Origin: CF-118 sp035689345
GTDB taxonomy: Bacteria; Chloroflexota; Dormibacteria; Dormibacterales; Dormibacteraceae
NCBI GenBank assembly: GCA_035689345.1
Contig: DASSLR010000069.1
Coordinates: forward strand, 1-37,713
Direction of reading: 5' to 3'
Length of the DNA: 37,713 bases
In this document: positions 7,502 to 15,850 of the stretch, one piece after another
Layout of the letters: every line of letters begins with the position of its first letter
How positions within the stretch are numbered: the stretch's first letter is position 1
Made by a program: the position numbers and the translations under genes
The notes under the pieces: generated by a model
Told to the model about the DNA's origin: nothing
The model's input: the letters and a program-made list of their open reading frames with translations, nothing else
Database searches by the model: none

Positions 7502-8716
7502 CTGGACCGGGCACGTCCTGAAACCGACGATGCTGTTGCGGCGGTCTTCCGCGAGGAGGCCGGCCGGCTGACGGCCGCGATGGTGCGAGTTCTCGGCAAC
7601 TTCGACGTGGCCGAGGAGGTGGTCCAGGACAGCCTGGTCGCGGCTCTCGAGAAATGGCCGGAGCAGGGAATTCCAGACAACCCCGGTGCGTGGCTGATGA
7701 CCACGGCCCGGCGGCGCGCGATCGACATCCTGCGGCGCGACCGCCGCTACACCGAAAAGCTCGCGCTGCTCGAAGGCTCGCCGATGGCGGGTGACGCCGT
7801 CGAGGTCGACGACCGCCTGCGTCTGATCTTCACGTGCTGCCATCCTGCCCTGCCCCAGGACGGGCAGGTGGCGCTGACGCTGCGCGCGGTCGCCGGTTTC
7901 ACGACGCCGGAAATCGCGGCGGCGTTTCTCGTCTCCGAGGCGACGATGGCGCAGCGCATCGTTCGTGCCAAGCGCAAGATCGTCGCCGCCAACATCCCGT
8001 ACCGGGTGCCGGAAGGACCAGAGCTGCCGGCCCGCCTGGAAGCCGTGCTCGCCGTCCTCTACCTCATGTTCAACGAGGGCTACCTGAGCCGTGGCCCTCA
8101 GGCGGCGATGCGCCGCGACCTCGCCGAAGACGCGCTGTGGCTGACCGGCCTCCTGGATCGCTTGCTGCCGAATCAGGCCGAGGTGCTGGGCTTGATGGCG
8201 TTGATGCAGCTGCACGTCGCGCGCTCCGCGGCACGCTTCGACGCCGCCGGGGAGATGATCGTGCTGCCCGACCAGGACCGATCTCTGTGGGATCCGGAAG
8301 GCATCGCCACCGGCGTGCGCACTCTGGATTCAGCCGCTCTGCTACGACGTCCAGGCCCGTACCAGGTGCAGGCGGCGATCGCGGCGGTGCATGCCGAGGC
8401 GAAAAGCTGGGAGGCCACGGACTGGCAGCAGATCGTGCTGCTCTACAACACGCTGCTCCGCCTCTCCGACTCGCCTGTCGTGCGGCTCAACCGCGCCATC
8501 GCCGTCAGCCGCGTCGCAGGTCCGGAGGCTGCGCTCGGCGAAGTCAACGATCTCGCGATGGTGCTCGGTGATTACCACCTGCTGCACTCGACGCGCGCAG
8601 AGCTTCTTGACGAGATCGGCGAGCACGAGCTCGCACGGCAGGCGAGGCTGCGCGCGCTCGAGCTGTGCCAGAACCCCGCCGAGCGCGCCCTGCTGGAGCG
8701 AAAACTGCGCGGCTAG
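7502..8716 (+). CDS. ECF42-type RNA polymerase sigma factor with C-terminal helical repeat domain
   Basis: Sigma region 2 begins at VAAVFREEAGRLTAA, continues through AEEVVQDSLVAALEKWP and TTARRRAIDILRR, and region 4 includes FTTPEIAAAFLVSEATMAQRIVRAK. A long C-terminal extension of about 220 residues matches the TPR-like domain of ECF42 factors, which act without a classical anti-sigma factor. The first ATG (7580) would delete the first helix of region 2. The only usable in-frame codon between the upstream stop and that helix is CTG 7502, placed 9 nt after GGAGGAA (7486-7492). I therefore propose a CTG start giving 404 residues, the usual family length. Targets probably include the adjacent DGPF genes. 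Confidence 0.87.
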   Translation: MDRARPETDDAVAAVFREEAGRLTAAMVRVLGNFDVAEEVVQDSLVAALEKWPEQGIPDNPGAWLMTTARRRAIDILRRDRRYTEKLALLEGSPMAGDAVEVDDRLRLIFTCCHPALPQDGQVALTLRAVAGFTTPEIAAAFLVSEATMAQRIVRAKRKIVAANIPYRVPEGPELPARLEAVLAVLYLMFNEGYLSRGPQAAMRRDLAEDALWLTGLLDRLLPNQAEVLGLMALMQLHVARSAARFDAAGEMIVLPDQDRSLWDPEGIATGVRTLDSAALLRRPGPYQVQAAIAAVHAEAKSWEATDWQQIVLLYNTLLRLSDSPVVRLNRAIAVSRVAGPEAALGEVNDLAMVLGDYHLLHSTRAELLDEIGEHELARQARLRALELCQNPAERALLERKLRG

Positions 8717-8787
8717 CGCGCTTTTGTGCACAAAAGCAGGAAATCCGGGCCGCGAAACCCGCGATTGCGCACAAAAACGGGTTTGAG
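8717..8787 (-). repeat. Paired-palindrome element A, copy 1 (TGCA core)
   Basis: This element nearly fills the 89-bp gap between the convergent sigma-factor and cinA-like genes. It contains a perfect 16-bp palindrome CTTTTGTGCACAAAAG (8721-8736) and a degenerate partner around 8764-8776, 41 bp centre to centre. Read on the minus strand it aligns without gaps to the element at 21421-21491 over about 58 bp with roughly 12 mismatches, including the non-palindromic middle GCGGGTTTCGCGGCCCG. It may act as a two-site operator, a terminator or a REP-like repeat; the sequence does not decide. Confidence 0.75.
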
Positions 8788-8805
8788 ATGCGCGGTTCTC
8801 GGCGA

Positions 8806-9585
8806 CTAGCTGTTGGCGGTCATCCCCAGCTCGGCGCTGCGGCGTCTCACGATCTCGATCACGCCGTCCACGCGCTTGGCGTCGGAGCCGAGGCAGCGGA
8901 TCACGAGCTCCTTGGTCTCGAAGTTCGGATATGACCCGACGGACACGTCGGGATATTTCTCCTCGAGCTCACGCATCACCGGGTAGAACTTCGCCTCGAT
9001 CGCGAACGTGAAGCGCAGCTCGCGCACGATCGCGCCAGGCGCGTCGCTCAGATACCTGGGCTCCAGCTCCTCCGTGAAGATGCCCTTCAGCTCCATCGGC
9101 ACGCCCGGCAGCACGAACACGCGGTGCCCGTCCTGTTCGTAGACGACGCCCGGCGCCATACCGCGGCGGTTCCGAAAAACGTGTGCCGGCTCCGCCGGGA
9201 TGCGCGCCATGCGCAGGTTGGCCTCGGTCACCTCGGGCGAATCGAGCAATCCAGCTTCGTGCAATCGCCTGACGCGCCGCTCGATCCGCGCGCGGGTCTC
9301 CTCCCAGATGACGAGCTCGCGGCCCAGGGCGTCGGCCAGCGCGGCGAACGTGCGGTCGTCGGGCGTCGGGCCGAGGCCTCCGCAGCAGAAAACCTCGGCG
9401 ATTTCAGCGTCGGCCAGTTCGCGCCGCACCTGCTCCACGATCTCGGGTGCGCGGTCGCGGATGACCGTGATGCGCTTCACGGGATGGCCGAGCAGCCGCA
9501 GCCGCTCGGTCAGCCAGTGCGAGTTGGTGTCCAGCGTGAAGCCGCCGACCAGCTCGTCCCCGATGGCGACGATCGACGATGCCAT
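8806..9585 (-). CDS. CinA-like / MoaB-MogA-fold molybdopterin-binding domain protein
   Basis: A 259-residue protein with the MoCF-biosynthesis fold found at the N-terminus of CinA. Its landmarks are IVAIGDELVGGFTLDTNSHWL at the start, GGLGPTPDDRTFAALA near residue 70, and VFVLPGVPMELKGIF near residue 155. The C-terminal nicotinamide-nucleotide amidase domain of full CinA is absent, so this is the short form. Family members bind or hydrolyse nucleotides or pterin cofactors; the substrate here is unknown. The gene is divergent from acylphosphatase across a long imperfect palindrome that begins only 3 nt upstream of its ATG. Confidence 0.88.
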   Translation of the reverse strand: MASSIVAIGDELVGGFTLDTNSHWLTERLRLLGHPVKRITVIRDRAPEIVEQVRRELADAEIAEVFCCGGLGPTPDDRTFAALADALGRELVIWEETRARIERRVRRLHEAGLLDSPEVTEANLRMARIPAEPAHVFRNRRGMAPGVVYEQDGHRVFVLPGVPMELKGIFTEELEPRYLSDAPGAIVRELRFTFAIEAKFYPVMRELEEKYPDVSVGSYPNFETKELVIRCLGSDAKRVDGVIEIVRRRSAELGMTANS

Positions 9586-9588
9586 TAA

Positions 9589-9781
9589 AGTGTCCCGCCC
9601 CCGAGGGTCCTCGCATCTTCGCGATCTAGACGGCCGGGCACCTGCGGCGCTGAAGCCGTCGTCACGGGACCCGGCGTCTTCTCGTCATGCATCTCCGATG
9701 CATTCCTCGTCGCGCCACCCGTTCCTCGGCTCCGGCCGTCGATCTCGCGAATCTGCATCGGACCTCGGGAGGCATGACACT
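9589..9781. repeat. 193-bp imperfect palindrome between cinA-like and acylphosphatase genes
   Basis: The left arm (9589-9693) and the reverse complement of the right arm (9697-9781) share a series of blocks in the same order. These are AGTGTC, CCGAGG, TCC, TTCGCGA, GACGGCCGG, AGCCG, ACGGG, GGCG and ATGCATC. The apex is a perfect ATGCATC-TCC-GATGCAT hairpin. The arms differ by small indels and one extra left-hand block near 9639-9653. The element exactly fills the gap between the cinA-like start and the acylphosphatase promoter. It could be a MITE-like insertion, a structured RNA or a cruciform-type regulatory site. No protein gene is seen in it. Confidence 0.7.
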
Positions 9782-9787
9782 CCCAGC

Positions 9788-9793
9788 TAGCCT
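9788..9793 (+). promoter_or_regulatory. Candidate -10 box of a leaderless acylphosphatase promoter
   Basis: TAGCCT is followed by 6 nt and then ATC at 9800, the same hexamer and spacing as in front of the gene at 3101. The TAG in this box is also the in-frame stop that limits how far upstream the acylphosphatase can begin. Confidence 0.5.
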
Positions 9794-9799
9794 AGAACC

Positions 9800-10072
9800 A
9801 TCGAGCGCCTACACGCGGTAGTTCATGGCGACGTGCAGGGCGTCGGCTTCCGCTACTTCGTCATGCGCAGCGCGCGGCCGCTCGGGGTCCGCGGTTGGGT
9901 GCGCAACCGCGACGACGGCTCTGTCGAGCTCACGGCCGAGGGCGACCGTGCAGCCCTGGAGCAGCTCCTGCGGGCCGTCCATCAGGGACCGCGCTCGGCG
10001 CATGTAACTCGCGTCGACGCCGACTGGGCGGCCGCGACAGGCGGACTGGGACCTTTCGACCTCACTTACTGA
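9800..10072 (+). CDS. acyP: Acylphosphatase (probable ATC start)
   Basis: The frame encodes IERLHAVVHGDVQGVGFR at its start. This is the conserved first strand and phosphate-binding loop of acylphosphatases, with the catalytic Arg in VQGVGFR; the Asn of GWVRNRDDGSVEL follows. These enzymes hydrolyse carboxyl-phosphate bonds. An in-frame TAG lies at 9788-9790, and no ATG, GTG, TTG or CTG occurs before GTG 9833, which would remove the first strand. The near-cognate ATC at 9800, 6 nt after TAGCCT, gives 90 residues, the usual family length. A conventional annotation would start at 9833 with 79 residues. The enzyme identity is secure; the start is an inference. Confidence 0.85.
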   Translation: MERLHAVVHGDVQGVGFRYFVMRSARPLGVRGWVRNRDDGSVELTAEGDRAALEQLLRAVHQGPRSAHVTRVDADWAAATGGLGPFDLTY

Positions 10073-10106
10073 ACGTGCCGGCCCTCTCTGAGAGAATTCC
10101 GGCGCC

Positions 10107-11054
10107 TTGATCGAAGTCGAAGGCCTGACCAAGTTCTACGGCGAGCGCGCGGCCATCCAGGACGTGACGTTCTCGGTGCCGTCCGGCCAGGTGCTGGGCT
10201 TCCTCGGGCCGAACGGCGCCGGCAAGTCGACCACGATGCGAATCCTCACCGGCTACATCGGTGCGACCTCCGGTTCCGCGAGCATCGCCGGCTTCGATGT
10301 CTTCTCGCAATCGCTCGAGGTCCGACGGCGCGTGGGTTACCTCCCCGAGACCGCGCCCCTCTACGGCGAGATGCGCGTTTCCGGCTTCCTCAACCTCATG
10401 TGCAAGCTGCGCGGAGTGGCGCCGTCGCAAAGGCGCGCGCGCGTGGACGAGGCGATCGAGGCGTGCGGACTGGAAGAGCGCCGCGACGAGGTCATCGGGC
10501 GCCTCTCGCGCGGCCTCCGCCAGCGCGTCGGCCTGGCCCAGGCGATCGTGCACGAGCCCGAGACCCTCATCCTCGACGAACCGACCGCCGGTCTCGACCC
10601 AGGACAGACCCGCGAGACGCGAGACCTGATCAAGACGCTGGGTCGCGCCCGCACCGTCGTGCTGTCGAGCCACATCCTCTCCGAGGTCGAGGCAACCTGC
10701 GAACGCGTGCTGATCATCAACGAGGGCCGGCTCGTGGCCGACGGCCCGCCCGGCAAGCTCGCGCAGCGGCTCGGCTCCGGCCGCCTGCACGAGTACCAGC
10801 TGGAAATTCGCGGTGATCCCGACGATGTGAGGGCCGCGCTGCAGGAAGTGAGCGGGGTCGAGGAAGTGTCAATCACCGATGCGCCGGAACCGGGCGTCGT
10901 GCAGGTCACGGTCACAACCCGTCTCTCCGATCTGCGCGAAGCCATTTCGAAGGCCGTCATCGACGGCGGGTTCGGGCTGCTCGAAGTCCAGGCACGCTCG
11001 CTCAGCCTCGAAGACGTGTTCCTCCAGCTGACCAGGTCGGACGAAGAGAAGTGA
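10107..11054 (+). CDS. ABC transporter ATP-binding protein (GldA/CcmA-like)
   Basis: A 315-residue ABC ATPase. Walker A is GPNGAGKST at residues 34-42, the signature is LSRGLRQRV (an LSRG variant of LSGG), Walker B is LILDEPTAGLDP, and the switch His lies in SSHILSEVE. A C-terminal extension of about 90 residues is typical of ABC-2 exporter ATPases. Translation begins at TTG 10107, where the conserved N-terminus MIEVEGLTKFYG starts. The stop overlaps the permease GTG (GTGA). With the permease and the GldG-like protein it forms a three-gene exporter cassette of the type linked to gliding genes gldA/gldF/gldG; the cargo is unknown. Confidence 0.93.
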   Translation: MIEVEGLTKFYGERAAIQDVTFSVPSGQVLGFLGPNGAGKSTTMRILTGYIGATSGSASIAGFDVFSQSLEVRRRVGYLPETAPLYGEMRVSGFLNLMCKLRGVAPSQRRARVDEAIEACGLEERRDEVIGRLSRGLRQRVGLAQAIVHEPETLILDEPTAGLDPGQTRETRDLIKTLGRARTVVLSSHILSEVEATCERVLIINEGRLVADGPPGKLAQRLGSGRLHEYQLEIRGDPDDVRAALQEVSGVEEVSITDAPEPGVVQVTVTTRLSDLREAISKAVIDGGFGLLEVQARSLSLEDVFLQLTRSDEEK

Positions 11055-11992
11055 GCAAGTCCGCCAAGAAGAAGGCGCGCGCCAAGCACCGCCGGCAGAT
11101 GACGCGCGCGGGCGCGGTCGCGAAGACCCCCACCGCTGTCCGGCCGGCGCAGGTCGTGCGAGCTCCCGCACCACCTCCGCGCCAGAAGGCGGCGCCGGCA
11201 CGACGGGCGCAGCCGACCGAAGCGGCCTCGACGGCCGATGCGATCCAGCGCGTCCTCCGGCCGTCAGGTCTGCCCAACGTGTTCGCCATCGCGCGGCGCG
11301 ACCTCACTTCGCTCTTCGTCTCGCCTGTCGGCTGGGTCGTGGCCGGCATCTTCACTTTCCTGGTGTCGAGCTTCGGCTTCTACTTCACGGTCATCGCGGG
11401 GCAGCAGGCGTCGATGGACGGCGTCTTCGGCGTGATCACCACGTTCCTGGTGCCGGTGCTGATCCCGCTCCTCACCATGCGGCTGCTGGCGGAGGAGCGC
11501 GGCCAGGGCACGCTCGAGCTGCTGCTCACGTCGCCGGTGCGCGACTGGGAGCTGACGCTCGGCAAATGGCTCGGCGGGCTCGCCTTCTACGTGATGCTGC
11601 TTGCGATCACGCTCGTGTACGTAGGGCTCCTGCGCTTCTACCGGAGTGACCTGGACTTCGGGCTGATCGCCGCCACCTACCTGGGTCTCGTGCTGGTGGG
11701 CGCGGCCGCCGTCGCCATCGGGCTCCTGATGTCGAGCCTGACCCGCAACCAGATCATCGCCTTCTTCCTGGCGATGATCGTGCTGCTGGTCGTCTGGTAC
11801 GCCGGCTACATCATCGGGTACTTCGTGGCGCCGCCCGCAAACCTCTTCTTCTCCTACGTCGGTGGTTTCAACCGGTACCAGACGTTCACGCTCGGCGAGG
11901 CCTCGATTCGCGACATCCTCTACTGGGTCTCGCTCGCCGTGTTCGCGCTGTTCATGACAGAGAGGTTGCTGTCGTCGAGGCGGTGGCGATGA
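11051..11992 (+). CDS. ABC-2 type permease (GldF-like) with basic N-terminal tail
   Basis: A 313-residue membrane protein with about six helices between residues 92 and 305. It has the ABC-2 landmarks VFAIARRDLTSLFVSPVGW and LLAEERGQGTLELLLTSPVRDWEL, the coupling segment that contacts the ATPase. Residues 1-75 form a Lys/Arg/Ala/Pro-rich cytoplasmic tail absent from ordinary GldF-like permeases. The tail could be a real extension or a sign that translation starts later, but the GTG at 11051 overlaps the ATPase stop (GTGA), which favours it. The export substrate is not identifiable. Confidence 0.88.
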   Translation: MSKSAKKKARAKHRRQMTRAGAVAKTPTAVRPAQVVRAPAPPPRQKAAPARRAQPTEAASTADAIQRVLRPSGLPNVFAIARRDLTSLFVSPVGWVVAGIFTFLVSSFGFYFTVIAGQQASMDGVFGVITTFLVPVLIPLLTMRLLAEERGQGTLELLLTSPVRDWELTLGKWLGGLAFYVMLLAITLVYVGLLRFYRSDLDFGLIAATYLGLVLVGAAAVAIGLLMSSLTRNQIIAFFLAMIVLLVVWYAGYIIGYFVAPPANLFFSYVGGFNRYQTFTLGEASIRDILYWVSLAVFALFMTERLLSSRRWR

Positions 11993-13353
11993 GGGGTCGA
12001 GGACGGTCCATCGCGGCCTCAGTCCTGCTCGGGATCGCGGTGCTGGCGGCGCTCGTGGCCGCCAACGTCTACGCGTCGAAGTCCACGCGGGCCTGGGACC
12101 TCACGCGGTACGGCAACAACACGCTCGCGCCACAATCCGTGCTCGCCGCACGCAACCTCAAGTCCGACCTGCAGGTGATCGGGCTCTTCCGGCCGACACA
12201 GCCTGGCGACCAGGCCGAGACCGAAGCTCTCATCTCTCTGTACGCGCAGCAGAGCACGCACGTGAAGTACCGCAGCGTGGACGTCGACAAGGACTCGGCC
12301 GATGTCAAGCGCTACGGCGTCCCCGAGGCCGACACGGTCGTGCTGGACTACAACGGGAAGACCCAGCTCCTGCTGCCCGGCTCTCAATCCGAGCAGAACT
12401 TCACCTCGGCGCTGCTCAAGCTCGAATCGAGCCGGGTGCCGCTGGTGTGCTGGGCGGTCGGCGATGGCGAGGGCGCGCTCACCGACGTCAACACGAACAC
12501 GGGCTACTCAGCTGTGGCGGACCTGCTCGTAAAGAACAACTTCTCCCACCGCGACATCCTGCTTTCACAGGTCGCAAGCGTCCCCAGCGATTGCGATGAG
12601 CTCGCGATCGCGGACCCGACGAGTCCTCTCACCGACAAGGCAGTCGCCGCGGTCGGCGCATTCCTCGCCGCCGGTGGACGCCTGCTGATCGCGGCCGAAC
12701 CCTGGCCTAAGGATCCGAAGTCGACGGCCTCGTTGAACGCCGTGCTCAAGCCGTACGGCGTCGCCTTCTCGGGAGCCCTGGTGGTCGAAGCGGATCCGAG
12801 CCGCGCGCTGCAGGACCCGACCATCCCGGCGGTCCTCACGTATGGCAGCTCGCCGATCACGAACGACATCCAGAACGTCTACGGCCTGTTCCCGCAGTCG
12901 ACCGCGATCACCGGTACGCCGGCGGCCGGCGTGGCGGCGGTCCACATCGCCGCCACCACGACGCGCTCGTACGCGGTCAGCCCGATCCGGCAAAACATCG
13001 CTCGCCAGCAAGGCGACGTGGCGGGTCCCTTCACGCTGATGGAGACGCTCGAGCAGCCCGCCGGCTCGGGCAAGGCGCGGATCGTGGTGGTGGGCACCGC
13101 CGCGTTCGCCCAGAACGGATACCTGCCGCACAACTACAACGGGGCCAACATCGATCTCGCCCTCGCGTCCTTTCAGTGGCTGGCCGGTGAGGACTCGCTG
13201 ATTGCCCTGCCCCCCAAGCCGGGCCGCGCGCTGCCGCTGGTGCTCACCGCGCAGGACCAGAGCAACCTGATATTCATCACCGCGGTACTGATGCCAGGGA
13301 TCATCGTCGTGGCCGGAATAGCGGTGTGGTGGCGGCGCCGGATCTTCACCTAA
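11989..13353 (+). CDS. GldG-like ABC-associated extracytoplasmic protein (DUF4350/Gldg domain)
   Basis: The protein has 454 residues from ATG 11989, which overlaps the permease stop as ATGA; GTG 11983 is an in-frame alternative. One membrane helix lies near residues 10-27. A large extracytoplasmic domain follows with the pattern of ABC-type uncharacterised transport proteins: DLTRYGNNTLAPQS, then KYRSVDVDKDSADVKRYGV, then an LLIAAEPWP strand. A second helix lies near the C-terminus (about residues 425-447), followed by a basic tail. It is expected to work with the two genes before it. A GC-rich hairpin follows the stop. Confidence 0.85.
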   Translation: MRGRGRSIAASVLLGIAVLAALVAANVYASKSTRAWDLTRYGNNTLAPQSVLAARNLKSDLQVIGLFRPTQPGDQAETEALISLYAQQSTHVKYRSVDVDKDSADVKRYGVPEADTVVLDYNGKTQLLLPGSQSEQNFTSALLKLESSRVPLVCWAVGDGEGALTDVNTNTGYSAVADLLVKNNFSHRDILLSQVASVPSDCDELAIADPTSPLTDKAVAAVGAFLAAGGRLLIAAEPWPKDPKSTASLNAVLKPYGVAFSGALVVEADPSRALQDPTIPAVLTYGSSPITNDIQNVYGLFPQSTAITGTPAAGVAAVHIAATTTRSYAVSPIRQNIARQQGDVAGPFTLMETLEQPAGSGKARIVVVGTAAFAQNGYLPHNYNGANIDLALASFQWLAGEDSLIALPPKPGRALPLVLTAQDQSNLIFITAVLMPGIIVVAGIAVWWRRRIFT

Positions 13354-13357
13354 GGAA

Positions 13358-13380
13358 CCCTCCCCGCAGGCGGGGGAGGG
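13358..13380. terminator. GC-rich hairpin upstream of hppA (inverted partner of the downstream one)
   Basis: CCCTCCCCGC pairs with GCGGGGGAGGG with one bulged G and a 2-nt loop. No T-tract follows, so factor-independent termination is uncertain. The sequence plus its AACCC flank is the reverse complement, with few changes, of the hairpin after hppA. Confidence 0.55.
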
Positions 13381-13407
13381 AACCCGCTAACCTTCTCGTC
13401 CGCGTCT

Positions 13408-15441
<2,034 letters not shown>

Positions 15442-15450
15442 TCGGGTTCG

Positions 15451-15470
15451 CTCCCCCGCTTGCGGGGGAG
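15451..15470. terminator. GC-rich hairpin downstream of hppA
   Basis: CTCCCCCGC pairs with GCGGGGGAG around a 2-nt loop, starting 9 nt after the hppA stop. The flanking GGGTTCG and GGGTTAGGGTGGGGG complete a copy of the hairpin at 13358-13380 in inverted orientation. Such GC hairpins recur between genes in many bacteria and may terminate or stabilise transcripts. Confidence 0.6.
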
Positions 15471-15509
15471 GGTTAGGGTGGGGGCTTTACACTTTCCTCG
15501 GAGGTCGAC

Positions 15510-15839
15510 GTGGACGACTACCAGAAAGAGATCGCCGACCTCGAGCGCCAGGTCGAGGCCCTCGTGGAGGCGGAAGGCGACGCCAAGACCATCGCCGAGC
15601 TGACCATGCAGCTGGAGATCCTCAAAGCCATCTACACGCGCGCCACCGACCTGTTCCGGCAGGGTCGCGGCGACGAAGGCCTGCGGTATGGGCTGCGCAT
15701 CCAGGGTTACGGCGACTGGAGCCTCGACAATGTCTACGCATTCGTCTACGAGCGGTCGGTCGAGCTCGACGCCGCGCCGCACAGTGCTTTTGTCGGTGGG
15801 ATCAAGAAGGCTGACTTCGCCTTGATGCTGAACTCTTAG
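15510..15839 (+). CDS. Small protein of unknown function with N-terminal coiled coil
   Basis: A 109-residue protein starting at GTG 15510 with a good GGAGG site 5 nt upstream. Residues 1-50 are charged and heptad-like (YQKEIADLERQVEALVEAEG), suggesting a coiled coil. The rest is a compact soluble domain that includes GDWSLDNVYAFVYERSVEL. I do not recognise the family. Its stop overlaps the AGGAGG site of the acyl-CoA ligase 11 nt away, so the two are co-translated, and a structural or regulatory role beside the ligase is possible. A TACACT box at 15488-15493 is a candidate -10. Confidence 0.8.
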   Translation: MDDYQKEIADLERQVEALVEAEGDAKTIAELTMQLEILKAIYTRATDLFRQGRGDEGLRYGLRIQGYGDWSLDNVYAFVYERSVELDAAPHSAFVGGIKKADFALMLNS

Positions 15840-15850
15840 GAGGACATCGC

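Noticed and set aside
8717..8787. Element A copy 1 considered as a plain intrinsic terminator between convergent genes
   Set aside because: The palindrome leaves no loop, there is no clear T-tract, and a related copy lies inside an operon between leuC and leuD.
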